DNA of 64,000 bases from Nocardia arthritidis (GTDB taxonomy: Bacteria > Actinomycetota > Actinomycetes > Mycobacteriales > Mycobacteriaceae), in assembly GCF_011801145.1 (NCBI RefSeq), contig NZ_CP046172.1:1612001-1676000 (forward strand). The letters are read 5' to 3'. Position 1 is the first letter of the stretch, and each line of letters opens with the position of its first letter. Below, piece by piece: positions 25,838 to 35,234 of the stretch. Both the position numbers and the translations under genes were made by a program. Below the pieces are notes generated by a model that did no database searches, had not been told where the DNA came from, and saw only the letters and a list, made by a program, of their open reading frames with translations.

Positions 25838-27337
25838 ATGGTTCGCGAACTCACCCACTTCATCGGTGGACAGCATGTACCGGGGACCTCCGGCGACTTC
25901 GGGGATGTGTTCGACCCCAATATCGGCCAGGTGCAGGCCAGGGTGCCGCTGGCGAGTGCGGACGAGGTGGCGGCGGCGGTCGCGAATGCCGAAGCGGCGC
26001 AGCAGGTGTGGGCCGCGTTCAATCCGCAGAAGCGGGCCAGGGTGCTGATGAAGTTCCTGACGCTGGTGCAGGACGAGATGGATTCCCTTGCGGCGCTGCT
26101 GTCTTCGGAGCACGGCAAGACCATCGCGGACGCCAAGGGCGATATCCAGCGTGGGCTGGAGGTGGTGGAGTTCGCCGCCGGTATCCCGCATCTGCTCAAG
26201 GGTGAGTACACCGAGAGCGCGGGCACCGGCATCGACGTGTACTCGATGCGTCAGCCGCTCGGCGTCGTCGCGGGTATCACCCCGTTCAACTTCCCGGCGA
26301 TGATCCCGCTGTGGAAGGCGGGTCCGGCGCTGGCCTGCGGAAACGCGTTCGTGCTCAAGCCTTCCGAGCGCGACCCATCGGTGCCGCTGCGGCTGGCCGA
26401 GTTGTTTCTCGAGGCGGGGCTGCCCGCGGGCGTCTTCAACGTGGTCAACGGCGACAAGACGGCCGTCGACGCGCTGCTGAACGATCCGCGGGTCAAGGCC
26501 GTCGGCTTCGTCGGCTCGACGCCGATCGCCCAGTACATCTACGAGACCGCGACCGCGAACGGCAAGCGCGCCCAGTGTTTCGGCGGCGCGAAGAACCACG
26601 CCATCGTCATGCCGGACGCCGACCTCGACGATGTCGCCGACCAATTGATCGGCGCCGGTTACGGTTCCGCCGGCGAGCGGTGCATGGCCATTTCGGTGGC
26701 GGTCCCGGTCGGCGCGGAGACCGCGGATCGCCTGGTGGCCAAGCTGACCGAACGCGTGCACAAGCTGAACATCGGCCGCTCCGACGATCCGGGCGCCGAT
26801 TTCGGCCCGCTGGTGGGTCGGGACGGCGTCGACCGGGTGAACGGCTATGTCCAGCTCGGCATTGACGAGGGCGCCGAACTGGTGGTGGACGGCCGCGGCC
26901 TGACCGTCGACGGCGGCGAGAACGGATACTTCGTCGGCGCAACGCTTTTCGACAGGGTCACCCCCGATATGCGGATCTACCGGGACGAGATCTTCGGTCC
27001 CGTGCTCAGCGTGGTCCGCGCCGCGACCTACGAGGAGGGGCTGCGCCTGGCCAACGAGCACGAATACGGCAACGGCGTGGCGATTTTCACCCGCGACGGC
27101 GATACCGCCCGCGATTTCGCGGCCAGGGTGCAGGTCGGCATGGTCGGCATCAACGTGCCGATCCCGGTGCCGATCGCCTACCACACCTTCGGCGGCTGGA
27201 AGCGTTCCGGCTTCGGCGATCTGAACCAGCACGGCCCGGATTCGATCCGCTTCTACACGAAAACCAAGACGGTGACGCAACGTTGGCCCTCCGGTCGCAA
27301 GGAGAGCAATGCCTTCGTCATCCCGACGATGGACTGA
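25838..27337 (+). CDS. mmsA: Methylmalonate-semialdehyde dehydrogenase (CoA-acylating)
   Basis: A 499-residue aldehyde dehydrogenase of the MMSDH type. Seen: ITPFNFPAMIPLWKAGPALACGNAFVLKPSE (cofactor region), GFVGSTPIAQYIY, and GSAGERCMAIS with the catalytic Cys at about residue 282. GERCMA instead of the usual GQxC is typical of CoA-acylating MmsA. It converts methylmalonate semialdehyde to propionyl-CoA with NAD+ and CoA, the last step of valine degradation. AGGAAAGGA precedes the ATG. It heads a five-gene operon whose other genes supply the preceding steps. Confidence 0.95.
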   Translation: MVRELTHFIGGQHVPGTSGDFGDVFDPNIGQVQARVPLASADEVAAAVANAEAAQQVWAAFNPQKRARVLMKFLTLVQDEMDSLAALLSSEHGKTIADAKGDIQRGLEVVEFAAGIPHLLKGEYTESAGTGIDVYSMRQPLGVVAGITPFNFPAMIPLWKAGPALACGNAFVLKPSERDPSVPLRLAELFLEAGLPAGVFNVVNGDKTAVDALLNDPRVKAVGFVGSTPIAQYIYETATANGKRAQCFGGAKNHAIVMPDADLDDVADQLIGAGYGSAGERCMAISVAVPVGAETADRLVAKLTERVHKLNIGRSDDPGADFGPLVGRDGVDRVNGYVQLGIDEGAELVVDGRGLTVDGGENGYFVGATLFDRVTPDMRIYRDEIFGPVLSVVRAATYEEGLRLANEHEYGNGVAIFTRDGDTARDFAARVQVGMVGINVPIPVPIAYHTFGGWKRSGFGDLNQHGPDSIRFYTKTKTVTQRWPSGRKESNAFVIPTMD

Positions 27338-27340
27338 CGA

Positions 27341-28480
27341 ATGTTCGCCCTCGACGACGACGAACGCGCCATCCGCGATACCGCGCGTGGTTTCGCGGAC
27401 GAGTTCCTCGCCCCGAACGCGCTGGAATGGGATGAGCGCAAACACTTTCCGGTAGACGTGCTACGCAAGGCGGGTCCGCTCGGCCTCGGCGGCATCTATG
27501 TGCGCGAAGATGTCGGCGGCTCCGGCCTGCGCAGGCTGGACGCGGTCCGCATCTTCGAGCAGCTGGCCACCGGCTGCCCGGCCATCGCCGCCTACATCTC
27601 GATACACAACATGGCGACGTGGATGATCGATCGGTACGGCGACGACGGCCAACGCAACCGCTGGCTGCCTCGGCTCACCGCGATGGACGCGCTCGGCAGC
27701 TACGCGCTCACCGAACCAGGTGTCGGTTCCGACGCAGCGGCCCTGAGCACCAGGGCCGTTCGCGACGGTGACGACTACATCTTCAACGGCGCGAAGCAAT
27801 TCATCTCGGGTGCGGGCAGCACCGATGTCTACGTGGTGATGGCGCGCACCGGCGCGGCCGGTTCGCGCGGCATCTCGGCGTTCATCGTCCCGGCCGATAC
27901 ACCCGGAATCTCATACGGCGCCAACGAGAAGAAGATGGGCTGGAACGCACAGCCGACCCGGCAGGTGATCTTCGAGGACGCGCGCGTGCCCGCCGCCAAC
28001 CTGCTCGGCAATCCGGGCGACGGCTTCCGCATCGCGATGAACGGCCTCAACGGCGGGCGGCTGAATATCGCCGCCTGCTCGGTCGGCGGCGCGCAGGCGG
28101 CGCTCGACCGGACGGTGCCGTATCTGGCCGGGCGCAACGCCTTCGGCAAACCGCTGTTGAAGAATCAGGCGTTGCAATTCGAATTGGCGGATATGCGAAC
28201 CGAATTGGAGGCGGCCAGGACGCTGCTGTGGCGGGCCGCCGCGGCGCTGGACGCCGACGCGCCCGACAAGGTCGAGCTGTGCGCGATGGCGAAGCGTTTC
28301 GCGACCGACGCGGGTTTCGAGGTCGCGAACAAGGCGCTGCAATTGCACGGCGGCTACGGCTATCTGGCCGAATACGGCCTGGAGAAGATCGTCCGGGATC
28401 TGCGGGTGCACCAGATTCTCGAGGGCACCAACGAAATCATGCGGGTGGTAGTCGCCCGCTCGGTGGTAGGAGCGGCGTAG
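27341..28480 (+). CDS. Acyl-CoA dehydrogenase, probable isobutyryl-CoA dehydrogenase
   Basis: A 379-residue acyl-CoA dehydrogenase, full length, starting 3 bp after mmsA. Seen: YALTEPGVGSDAAALSTRA (FAD and substrate loop), GAKQFISGAGSTDVYVVMARTG, and the C-terminal signature QLHGGYGYLAEYGLEKIVRDLRVHQILEGTNEIMR, where the Glu of LEGTNE is the usual catalytic-base position. Between mmsA and a hydroxyisobutyryl-CoA hydrolase gene, its substrate is most probably isobutyryl-CoA, giving methacrylyl-CoA; this corresponds to the FadE9/ACAD8 role. Its stop overlaps the next gene start. Confidence 0.92.
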   Translation: MFALDDDERAIRDTARGFADEFLAPNALEWDERKHFPVDVLRKAGPLGLGGIYVREDVGGSGLRRLDAVRIFEQLATGCPAIAAYISIHNMATWMIDRYGDDGQRNRWLPRLTAMDALGSYALTEPGVGSDAAALSTRAVRDGDDYIFNGAKQFISGAGSTDVYVVMARTGAAGSRGISAFIVPADTPGISYGANEKKMGWNAQPTRQVIFEDARVPAANLLGNPGDGFRIAMNGLNGGRLNIAACSVGGAQAALDRTVPYLAGRNAFGKPLLKNQALQFELADMRTELEAARTLLWRAAAALDADAPDKVELCAMAKRFATDAGFEVANKALQLHGGYGYLAEYGLEKIVRDLRVHQILEGTNEIMRVVVARSVVGAA

Positions 28481-29547
28481 TGAGCGAACCGGAAGTCTTG
28501 ATCGAACGGCGCGATGGGCTCGGGCTCATCACCCTGAATCGCCCGAAGGCCATCAATGCGCTGAATCATCCGATGGCGCTTGCGATCACGCACGCGCTGC
28601 GGGAGTGGGCCGACGACGAAGCGATCCGCACGGTCGCGGTCGTCGGCGCGGGGGAGCGTGGCCTGTGCGCTGGCGGCGATATCGTCGCCATCCACACCGA
28701 CGCGAAATCCGGTGTCGCCGGCCCGGATTCGCCGACCGGCCGCTTCTGGCGCGACGAGTACATCCTCAACGCGCTCATCGGACGCTATCCCAAACCGTAT
28801 ATCGCGGTGATGGACGGCATCGTGATGGGCGGCGGCGTCGGGCTCTCCGGCCACGGCAGCCACCGCATCGTCACCGAGCGATCCAAGGTCGGCATGCCGG
28901 AGGTCGGCATCGGTTTCGTCCCGGATGTCGGTGGCACCTATCTGCTTTCGCGCGCGCCGGGCGAGCTCGGCACGCACATCGCGCTCACCACCGCGCGGAT
29001 GGGCGCGGGCGATGCCATCGCCGCCGGTTTCGCCGACTATTTCGTCGCGTCGGAACATATTCCGGCCCTGCTGGATACGCTGCGCACCGAGACGGCCGAG
29101 ATCGCCATCGCCAAATTCGCCTCGGCGGCGCCGGAATCCGAGCTGGTCGCGCAGCAGCAGTGGATCGACGCCTGCTACTCGGCCGATTCGGTGGCGGAGA
29201 TCCTCGCGCGGCTGCGGGCCGACGGCGCGCCGGAGGCGGCGAAGGCCGCATCGGAGATTCTCGGGAAATCGCCGGTGGCGCTGAAGGTTACGCTGCGCTC
29301 CCTGCGAGCCGCCCGTGGCCTGACCGACCTGGAGTCGGTGCTGAACGAGGAATACCGGGTATCCATCGCCGCGCTCGCCTCGCACGATCTGGTCGAGGGT
29401 ATCCGCGCCCAGGTGGTGGACAAGGATCGCAACCCGCGGTGGTCCCCGGCAAGCCTGGCCGAGGTGACCGACGCCGAGGTGGACACGTACTTCGCCGCGT
29501 TAGGCGACAAAGAACTGGGTTTGGTTGCTCCGGAAGGTAGAAAATGA
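28480..29547 (+). CDS. 3-hydroxyisobutyryl-CoA hydrolase (crotonase superfamily)
   Basis: A 355-residue crotonase-fold protein, about 100 residues longer than enoyl-CoA hydratases and with the ECH_2 C-terminal extension typical of HIBYL-CoA hydrolases. Seen: GERGLCAGGDIVAIH (oxyanion hole), DGIVMGGGVGLSGHGSHRIVTERSKVGMPEVGIGFVPDVGGTYLL with the conserved Glu. It releases 3-hydroxyisobutyrate from its CoA ester, the substrate of the next enzyme, MmsB. The GTG at 28480 shares one base with the upstream stop and has TAGGAG 7 nt before it. Confidence 0.9.
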   Translation: MSEPEVLIERRDGLGLITLNRPKAINALNHPMALAITHALREWADDEAIRTVAVVGAGERGLCAGGDIVAIHTDAKSGVAGPDSPTGRFWRDEYILNALIGRYPKPYIAVMDGIVMGGGVGLSGHGSHRIVTERSKVGMPEVGIGFVPDVGGTYLLSRAPGELGTHIALTTARMGAGDAIAAGFADYFVASEHIPALLDTLRTETAEIAIAKFASAAPESELVAQQQWIDACYSADSVAEILARLRADGAPEAAKAASEILGKSPVALKVTLRSLRAARGLTDLESVLNEEYRVSIAALASHDLVEGIRAQVVDKDRNPRWSPASLAEVTDAEVDTYFAALGDKELGLVAPEGRK

Positions 29548-30452
29548 CGGCATCGCGTGGGCTGAAAATCGGTTTTCTCGGCCTCGGACATATGGGCGCG
29601 CCGATGGCGGCGAACCTGATCAAGGCGGGCCACGACGTGCTCGCATTCGACCCGGTGCCCGCCGCGCAGGAGCAGGCGCGCAAAGACGGTGCGACCGTTG
29701 TGGATTCGGCCGCCGCGGCGGCGCGCGATCGCGATCTCGTGATCACCATGCTGCCCAACGGAAAACTCGTGCTCGACGTCTATGCCGAACTGCTCCCGGC
29801 GGCCGCGCCGGACACCCTTTTCATCGACTGCTCCACCATCGATGTCGCCGACGCCAAGGCCGCCGCGGTGCTGGCCATCGGCGCGGGCCACCGCGCCCTC
29901 GACGCACCGGTCTCCGGCGGTGTCGCGGGTGCGGCGGCGGGCACGCTGACCTTCATGGTCGGCGGCGGCGCCGCGGATTTCGCCGCTGCGCTGCCGGTGC
30001 TGGAGGTGATGGGCGCCAAGGTGGTGCACTGCGGCGGTTCCGGCGTCGGCCAGGCCGCGAAGATCTGCAACAACATGCTGCTCGGCATCTCCATGATCGG
30101 CCTGTCCGAGGCCCTGGTGCTCGGCGAGAAGCTGGGCCTGAGCCATCAGTCCTTCTTCGATGTCGTCTCCACCGCGTCGGGCCAGAGCTGGGCGCTCACC
30201 AGCTACTGTCCGGTCCCCGGCCCGGTCCCGGCCAGCCCGGCCAACAACGACTACCGGCCGGGTTTCGCCACCGCGCTGATGAACAAGGATCTCGGCCTGG
30301 CGGCAAACGCGTTGCGCGACAACGGTATCGACGGCCAACTCGGCCTGCTCGCGGCGGAGATCTACAACCGGTTCAACCAGACCGATGCTGGCCGGGACTT
30401 CTCCGCTATCGTGACGGACATCCGTGACCGCTCCGATCGAGAAGGTGTCTAG
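29544..30452 (+). CDS. mmsB: 3-hydroxyisobutyrate dehydrogenase
   Basis: A 302-residue beta-hydroxyacid dehydrogenase. N-terminal NAD motif [24 protein letters not shown] (GxGxxG), the substrate signature [22 protein letters not shown], and the catalytic Lys in [13 protein letters not shown]. It oxidises 3-hydroxyisobutyrate to methylmalonate semialdehyde, which MmsA then consumes. ATGA overlap with the hydrolase gene and a one-base overlap with the next gene show tight translational coupling. Confidence 0.94.
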   Translation: MTASRGLKIGFLGLGHMGAPMAANLIKAGHDVLAFDPVPAAQEQARKDGATVVDSAAAAARDRDLVITMLPNGKLVLDVYAELLPAAAPDTLFIDCSTIDVADAKAAAVLAIGAGHRALDAPVSGGVAGAAAGTLTFMVGGGAADFAAALPVLEVMGAKVVHCGGSGVGQAAKICNNMLLGISMIGLSEALVLGEKLGLSHQSFFDVVSTASGQSWALTSYCPVPGPVPASPANNDYRPGFATALMNKDLGLAANALRDNGIDGQLGLLAAEIYNRFNQTDAGRDFSAIVTDIRDRSDREGV

Positions 30453-31228
30453 TGCCCGAGTTCGAAACGATTCTGCTGGAGCGCAAGGGCCGGGTCGGCT
30501 GGATCACGCTGAACCGCCCGAAGGCGCTCAATGCCCTGAACGCCCAGGTCCTCGACGATGTCATCGCCGCGCTGGACGAGCTGGAGCACGACGACGAGAT
30601 CGGCGCCGTGGTGATCACCGGCTCGGAGCGGGCCTTCGCCGCGGGCGCCGATATCAAGGAGATGCAGCCCAAGTCGTACATGGACATGTTCATGAACGAT
30701 TTCTTCGCCCGCTGGGACCGGCTGGCCCAGTTCCGCAAGCCGACCATCGCCGCCGTCGCGGGTTACGCGCTCGGCGGCGGCTGTGAGCTGGCCATGATCT
30801 GCGACATCCTGATCGCCGCCGATACCGCGAAATTCGGTCAGCCGGAGATCAAGCTCGGCGTGATCCCGGGCATCGGCGGCTCGCAGCGGTTGACCCGCGC
30901 CATCGGCAAGGCCAAGGCGATGGACCTGGTGCTGACCGGCCGCAATATGGACGCCGATGAGGCCGAGCGCGCCGGGCTGGTCTCCCGGATCGTGCCCGCC
31001 GACAAATTGCTCGACACCGCGCTGGAGGTGGCCGAGACCATCGCGTCGATGTCCTTGCCGGTCACCATGATTGCCAAGGAGTCGGTGAACCGGTCCTTCG
31101 AAACCACACTGGCGGAAGGACTTCGGTTCGAGCGGCGGGTGTTCCATTCGCTGTTCGCCATCGAGGACCAGAAGGAAGGCATGTCCGCCTTCGTCGAGAA
31201 GCGTCCGGCGAAGTTCACCAACCGCTGA
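30452..31228 (+). CDS. Enoyl-CoA hydratase (EchA8-like)
   Basis: A 258-residue short-chain enoyl-CoA hydratase. Seen: [19 protein letters not shown], oxyanion loop [14 protein letters not shown], and [45 protein letters not shown] with both catalytic glutamates (CELA and PEIKLG). It closely follows the mycobacterial EchA8 pattern. In this operon it hydrates methacrylyl-CoA to 3-hydroxyisobutyryl-CoA. GTG start overlaps the mmsB stop by one base. Last gene of the operon; the next gene is on the other strand 27 bp on. Confidence 0.93.
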   Translation: MPEFETILLERKGRVGWITLNRPKALNALNAQVLDDVIAALDELEHDDEIGAVVITGSERAFAAGADIKEMQPKSYMDMFMNDFFARWDRLAQFRKPTIAAVAGYALGGGCELAMICDILIAADTAKFGQPEIKLGVIPGIGGSQRLTRAIGKAKAMDLVLTGRNMDADEAERAGLVSRIVPADKLLDTALEVAETIASMSLPVTMIAKESVNRSFETTLAEGLRFERRVFHSLFAIEDQKEGMSAFVEKRPAKFTNR

Positions 31229-31255
31229 GCGAATCCTGTTCCGGCACAACGGGAA

Positions 31256-32320
31256 CTATTTGGTGACGGTGTCGCTCGGCGTGCCCGCGATCCGGACCGG
31301 GGTCGGCGTGCTGCCGGTCTCGGCCGGTTGCGCCGAACTGCGATCCATCGCAAGCAATCCCGCGATGGTCGCGCCGAGCGCCAGCGTCACCGCGACGGCC
31401 GCGAGCACCTTGCGCCGGTCCATCGGGCCGGGTGCGCGCAGCGCGGCGCCGACCCTGGCCCGGGCCATCCGCACGTCACCCATCGGGCGCTCGGCCGCCA
31501 GCAGCACCGCGCCGCGCGCTGAAACATATTCAGGTTCCGGGTCGTAGATCATCGGCAGATCGACCAGCTCGGCGAGCGCTTCCCGGATGCTCGGGCTGCG
31601 GGTGCAGCCACCGAGCAACACCATCGCCTCCGGCTGCACCCCGGACTCCTCGATGATCTGCCGCACGAACGACGCCGAGTGGTGAATACCCGCCGCGCAC
31701 AGTTCGGCCAGGTCGCTGCGGGTGACCACGGCCCGGCCGCCGGAGACGGTGTCCATCGCGGTGACCACCCTGGCATTGCTGAGCGCCTCACGGTGCCTGC
31801 GGCTGGTGATCTTGTCGGTGAGCACGCCGCCGCGGGCCAGCTGCCAGCGCAGCAGCGCGTCATAGCCGTCGCCGCCGAGTACCGTGCTGCGGCGTCCGGC
31901 GAGCACGGTGTCGGTGCGGCAGTCGGCGTGCGTCACGGTGAGACCGGAACTGCCCAGGTCGTAGAGGATTACCGAACCGCTGTCCGGCAGTAGGCCGGTG
32001 AATCGGAGATAGCGCAGTTGGGCGAGCGGCTCGTCGACGATGGTCAGGCGGGTGCGGCCGGCCGTCGCCCGGATGGCCTCGGCGTGCAGGGTGCAGCGGC
32101 AGGTGACGGCGGTGGAGGTGATGAGTTCGTCGCGGCGTTCGGCGGATGCGCTCATTCGGCGGATCGCCTCGAAAACCGGTTCTTCGACGCCGCCGCCGGC
32201 CCGGCGCGGCACCTGGCACCGATCGATCGGGGGGAGGTGGGGCTGATCGGAATGCGTGAGCATCGCGCGTGCGCCACCAGCGCCCGCCGACACCCCCAGG
32301 ACCAGCACCATGGACTCCAT
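31256..32320 (-). CDS. Hsp70/actin-like protein with C-terminal membrane segment
   Basis: A ~354-residue protein with parts of the actin/Hsp70 ATPase fold: VLVLGVSAGAGGARAML (phosphate-1-like start but no DxG-T), TIVDEPLAQLRYL, VILYDLGSSGLTVTHAD (phosphate-2-like DLG) and AMVLLGGCTRSPSIREAL (adenosine motif, GGxxR.P). The C-terminal ~65 residues hold a membrane segment (VLAAVAVTLALGATIAGLLAMD) and a short outside tail, with no Hsp70 substrate-binding domain. Membrane-anchored Hsp70-like proteins are frequent in Nocardia and Mycobacterium; function unknown. AAGG 6 nt before the ATG at 32320 fixes the start. Not in an evident operon. Confidence 0.75.
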   Translation of the reverse strand: MESMVLVLGVSAGAGGARAMLTHSDQPHLPPIDRCQVPRRAGGGVEEPVFEAIRRMSASAERRDELITSTAVTCRCTLHAEAIRATAGRTRLTIVDEPLAQLRYLRFTGLLPDSGSVILYDLGSSGLTVTHADCRTDTVLAGRRSTVLGGDGYDALLRWQLARGGVLTDKITSRRHREALSNARVVTAMDTVSGGRAVVTRSDLAELCAAGIHHSASFVRQIIEESGVQPEAMVLLGGCTRSPSIREALAELVDLPMIYDPEPEYVSARGAVLLAAERPMGDVRMARARVGAALRAPGPMDRRKVLAAVAVTLALGATIAGLLAMDRSSAQPAETGSTPTPVRIAGTPSDTVTK

Positions 32321-32426
32321 GGTGGACCTTTTCCCCTTCGCTGCCAAGGCGACCGCGCGGGGAATTCGCTAGTTGGATGCCGGACCGTTACCGGCTGGTC
32401 GTCTCGATAGCGTAGGGGAACCGGCG

Positions 32427-32972
32427 CTAGCCGTCGGCGGCCCAGCGGACCGTCCGTTCGCCCGCGTCGAAGTCGCCCGCCGCGTGCCGGAACTCCGCGA
32501 GCAATTGCAGCAGTGTCCGCAGTCGGTCCGGCGGCAGACCCGGCGTCGAGAACACCTCGGCATTCAGGCGCTCGGTGGCCTGTGCCACCAATTTCCTTCC
32601 GGCGTCGGTGATTTCGATAAGTGTAGCGCGGCGGTCGCTGGGGTGCGGCACCCGGCGCACCAGTGCCGCCGCCTCCAATCGGTCGACAGTGTTGGTGACG
32701 CTGGTCGGATGGACCTGTAGCCGCGCGCTGGCCTTCGCCATCGGCAGGGCGCCGGTTTTGCTGAAGCTCAGCAGCATGAGCAATTCGTACCGGGAGAAGG
32801 TGAGCCCGGTCGGTTTCAAGGCCTCGTCCACCCGAGCCATCACGATTTGCTGGGCACGCACCAGTGAGGTGACGGCGGCCATGCCGTCGGCCACGTCGCC
32901 CCAGCCGTGGCCGCTCCACTGACGATGCGCCTCCGCGATGGGATCCAACGGAAGTGGGCGTGGCCGAGACAT
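32427..32972 (-). CDS. MarR-family transcriptional regulator
   Basis: A 181-residue winged-helix regulator. The HTH lies at about residues 70-95 (LPMAKASARLQVHPTSVTNTVDRLEAAALV), followed by the wing VRRVPHPSDRRATLIEITDAG with the DxRxx signature of MarR proteins. The N-terminal and C-terminal helices (dimerisation) are present and length is normal. Target and ligand unknown; the Hsp70-like gene downstream on the same strand is the nearest candidate. Confidence 0.92.
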   Translation of the reverse strand: MSRPRPLPLDPIAEAHRQWSGHGWGDVADGMAAVTSLVRAQQIVMARVDEALKPTGLTFSRYELLMLLSFSKTGALPMAKASARLQVHPTSVTNTVDRLEAAALVRRVPHPSDRRATLIEITDAGRKLVAQATERLNAEVFSTPGLPPDRLRTLLQLLAEFRHAAGDFDAGERTVRWAADG

Positions 32973-33108
32973 ATTCCGATCATTGCACGCTGCTTCGGAT
33001 CACGGTGAGCGCAACGATGGGCGCGCCGGGGCGAATTCGGCAAGATCTATCACACGACGCGACGGTGAAATTCCGAAAGTCACCGTCTCCGTCGCGAATT
33101 GGATGCAA

Positions 33109-33183
33109 GCGGGCGTGGCTGAGTGGTTGAGGCAACGGTCTGCAAAGCCGTTTACGCGGGTTCAATTCCCGCCGCTCGCTCCA
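33109..33183 (+). tRNA. tRNA-Cys (GCA)
   Basis: A complete cloverleaf: acceptor GCGGGCG (33109-33115) pairs with CGCTCGC (33173-33179) with one G-U; anticodon stem ACGGT/GCCGT with loop CTGCAAA, anticodon GCA; T arm GCGGG-TTCAATT-CCCGC; discriminator U73 (typical for tRNA-Cys) at 33180 and an encoded CCA at 33181-33183. Confidence 0.95.
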
Positions 33184-33207
33184 ATTTACGGGTGCGCTGC
33201 CGGGCAG

Positions 33208-33247
33208 GGCCCCGGACCGATGGATGTCCTCCCGTCGGTCCGGGGCC
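33208..33247. terminator. 13-bp perfect stem-loop after tRNA-Cys
   Basis: GGCCCCGGACCGA (33208-33220) is perfectly complementary to TCGGTCCGGGGCC (33235-33247) with a 14-nt loop. It lies between the tRNA and the 3' end of the convergent phosphoesterase gene, so it can stop transcription from both sides. No T-run follows, as usual in high-GC actinobacteria. Confidence 0.75.
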
Positions 33248-33256
33248 GCTCGCATT

Positions 33257-34651
33257 TCAGACGAGGCCGGAGAAATCCCGTGATACGGCGTGGTTGCGAT
33301 CGGCGCAGGTGCCGAGCGTGTAATCCGGGTAGAACCCGTAATATTCGCCGCGGGTGGTCGTGCTCCAGAGCCGGGCGCCCGGGCTGCGGGTCTTGTAGAA
33401 GTTGACCATATATCCGCCCTCGTAGACGCGCAGCAGCGAGTAGCCGCCCGGATACTCCTTGACCGCCGCCACTTCCAGGAATTCGACGGCGCAGTTCGCA
33501 TCCGGCCTGGTGCGCCGATTGCGATGGGTGTGGCCGCTGTGCTGGAGAAATACCCCGGGCGCTCGCTCGTACATGCCCTGTAGTTCGGCGCTGGTCGGCG
33601 CGTCGAGTACGAAAGCGGGGCCCGCGATATTGGTGAGACCGGATTCGGCGGTCACCGGGTGATGGCCGAATACCACGGTCGGGCGGTCCGGATCGGCGCG
33701 CAGGATTTCGCCGAGCCGATCCAGCTGCGGGCGTTCGATGCTGCCGCCGGAGCCGTCGAGCTGGCTGGTGTCCAAACCGATGATGCGCAGCTCGCCGAGC
33801 GTATGTTCGGTGAGTTCCTGCCGCGGCAGGAATTGTTCGCCCCAGCAGTCCCGGTGGTCGCCCGCGTATACGGGGCAGCCCGCGTAGTCGGCGCCGATGT
33901 GCGGCCGGTCGTGATTGCCGCGCGCGACCAGATAGTCGCGGCCGAGCACGCCCCAGGAATCGAGCCGGGCGCGCACCGCCCGCGACTGTTCCGGTGTTGC
34001 CTCGGCGGTGAGATCGCCTGCGACAAGCAACCTTTCGGCGCCACGGGCGCGCGCGTCGTCGAGCAGCGCGGCCAGCATCACCTCCGGATACGGCGGCACG
34101 TCCTGGCTGAAACCCGGCGGTAGGCCGTCCGCGATGATGCCGCTGATGGTCTCGCCGTAGTGCACGTCGTTGCTGAGCGCGATGGTGTGCAGCAGCCGCC
34201 CGGGCGGCGGGGTCAAAGTGGTGAATTCCCCAGTGGATTCGGGTGTTCCGGGAGCTCCGGAGACGAGATTGAGCGCGGGCGTCGCGCGGACGCCCCGCGA
34301 CCTGGCCTCGAATCGGTATGTGCGCCCGGGTTCGAGACCGTAGATTTCGGCGTAGTGGTACGGGGTCGGGGCGGCGTCGTAATAGACCTGTACGAGCGGC
34401 CCGAGTCCGTCGGCGGGGCCGAGCAACACCTCGGCGTCGGCGTCGGCGGGCAGGGGGCGGCCCGCGGCGTCGGGGGAGCAGGTCGTCCAGGTGATGATCA
34501 CCGAGGTATCGGTGATCGTGACCACCTCGAGGTCCGTGGCGAAGAGCGGATTCGCCTGTGCGCCACCCCTTCCCGTATTCAGCATCGGAAGCGTTGCCGC
34601 GAGGCCGATGGCGCCGAGAACCGTGCGCCGGGACGGTCCGCAGCAGCTCAT
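33257..34651 (-). CDS. Tat-exported metallophosphoesterase (copy 1)
   Basis: A 464-residue calcineurin-like phosphoesterase. Tat signal SRRTVLGAIGLAATLPML at the N-terminus, then a fibronectin-III-like domain (EVVTITDTSVIITWTT ... GLEPGRTYRFEA), then the catalytic domain with all metal motifs: NDVHYG, AGDLT, RGNHDRPH, FGHHPVT and HSGHTHR. It would act outside the membrane on a phosphate ester; substrate unknown. The ATG at 34651 puts SRRT right at the start. It is a paralogue of the gene at 36144, with two unrelated small genes between. Confidence 0.88.
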   Translation of the reverse strand: MSCCGPSRRTVLGAIGLAATLPMLNTGRGGAQANPLFATDLEVVTITDTSVIITWTTCSPDAAGRPLPADADAEVLLGPADGLGPLVQVYYDAAPTPYHYAEIYGLEPGRTYRFEARSRGVRATPALNLVSGAPGTPESTGEFTTLTPPPGRLLHTIALSNDVHYGETISGIIADGLPPGFSQDVPPYPEVMLAALLDDARARGAERLLVAGDLTAEATPEQSRAVRARLDSWGVLGRDYLVARGNHDRPHIGADYAGCPVYAGDHRDCWGEQFLPRQELTEHTLGELRIIGLDTSQLDGSGGSIERPQLDRLGEILRADPDRPTVVFGHHPVTAESGLTNIAGPAFVLDAPTSAELQGMYERAPGVFLQHSGHTHRNRRTRPDANCAVEFLEVAAVKEYPGGYSLLRVYEGGYMVNFYKTRSPGARLWSTTTRGEYYGFYPDYTLGTCADRNHAVSRDFSGLV

Positions 34652-34661
34652 AGCTCGCGGA

Positions 34662-35234
34662 TCAGTTCTTGCTCGACTGTCCGGAACAGACCTTCCACGT
34701 TCCATCTTCCTTCGTGAGGCGCTCGTTGGTTGCGGTGTCGGTGTCGGGTTCCTGCCCCGGCATGGTCAAGGTCAACCTACCGGTGATGTGCGCGGTCGCC
34801 TTGTTGCCGGTGATCACGATGTTGTCGATTCTATCGATGGTCACGTCGACTTTCGTGGCGGCGAACTGGCGACGCTGCTGTTCGGGCAGCGCGGCGAAAT
34901 CCGCGCGATCGGCCGCGCAGGCCTTTGCCGCGGCGGCCTGGAAACCGTTCGCGCCCAACGTATTGTAGAAATCGTGGATGGCCAGTTCGATGCGCTTGTC
35001 GTCGGCGGCGAACGGCCCCTTCCCCTCGGCGGTGAGCAGCGCGGCCGCGGTGATCGCCGCCGCGACCACGATGCCGAGCACCGTGACCAGCGCGATGACC
35101 AAACCGGCCTTGGCTTTCCGTGAGCTCAGCGGTCCGGCGGGAGTGGGTAGCAGCTGGAGCCACATCGGGTACTGCGGTTGCGCCGGGTCCTGCGGTGGGT
35201 CGTCGGGCGACTGCGCGCCCTGCGGATGGTTCAT
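34662..35234 (-). CDS. Membrane-anchored protein with NTF2/DUF4878-like exterior domain
   Basis: A 190-residue protein: a Pro/Gln-rich cytoplasmic N-terminus (~40 residues), one membrane segment (AGLVIALVTVLGIVVAAAITAAALLTA), then a ~115-residue outside domain (RIELAIHDFYNTLGANGFQAAAAKACAADRADF...) ending in DGTWKVCSG. The layout and the W-K-V-C end recall the DUF4878/lumazine-binding-like domains of actinobacterial membrane proteins. It lies 10 bp upstream of the phosphoesterase on the same strand and is probably co-transcribed. Role unknown. AGGAG abuts the ATG directly, an unusually short spacing. Confidence 0.78.
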   Translation of the reverse strand: MNHPQGAQSPDDPPQDPAQPQYPMWLQLLPTPAGPLSSRKAKAGLVIALVTVLGIVVAAAITAAALLTAEGKGPFAADDKRIELAIHDFYNTLGANGFQAAAAKACAADRADFAALPEQQRRQFAATKVDVTIDRIDNIVITGNKATAHITGRLTLTMPGQEPDTDTATNERLTKEDGTWKVCSGQSSKN

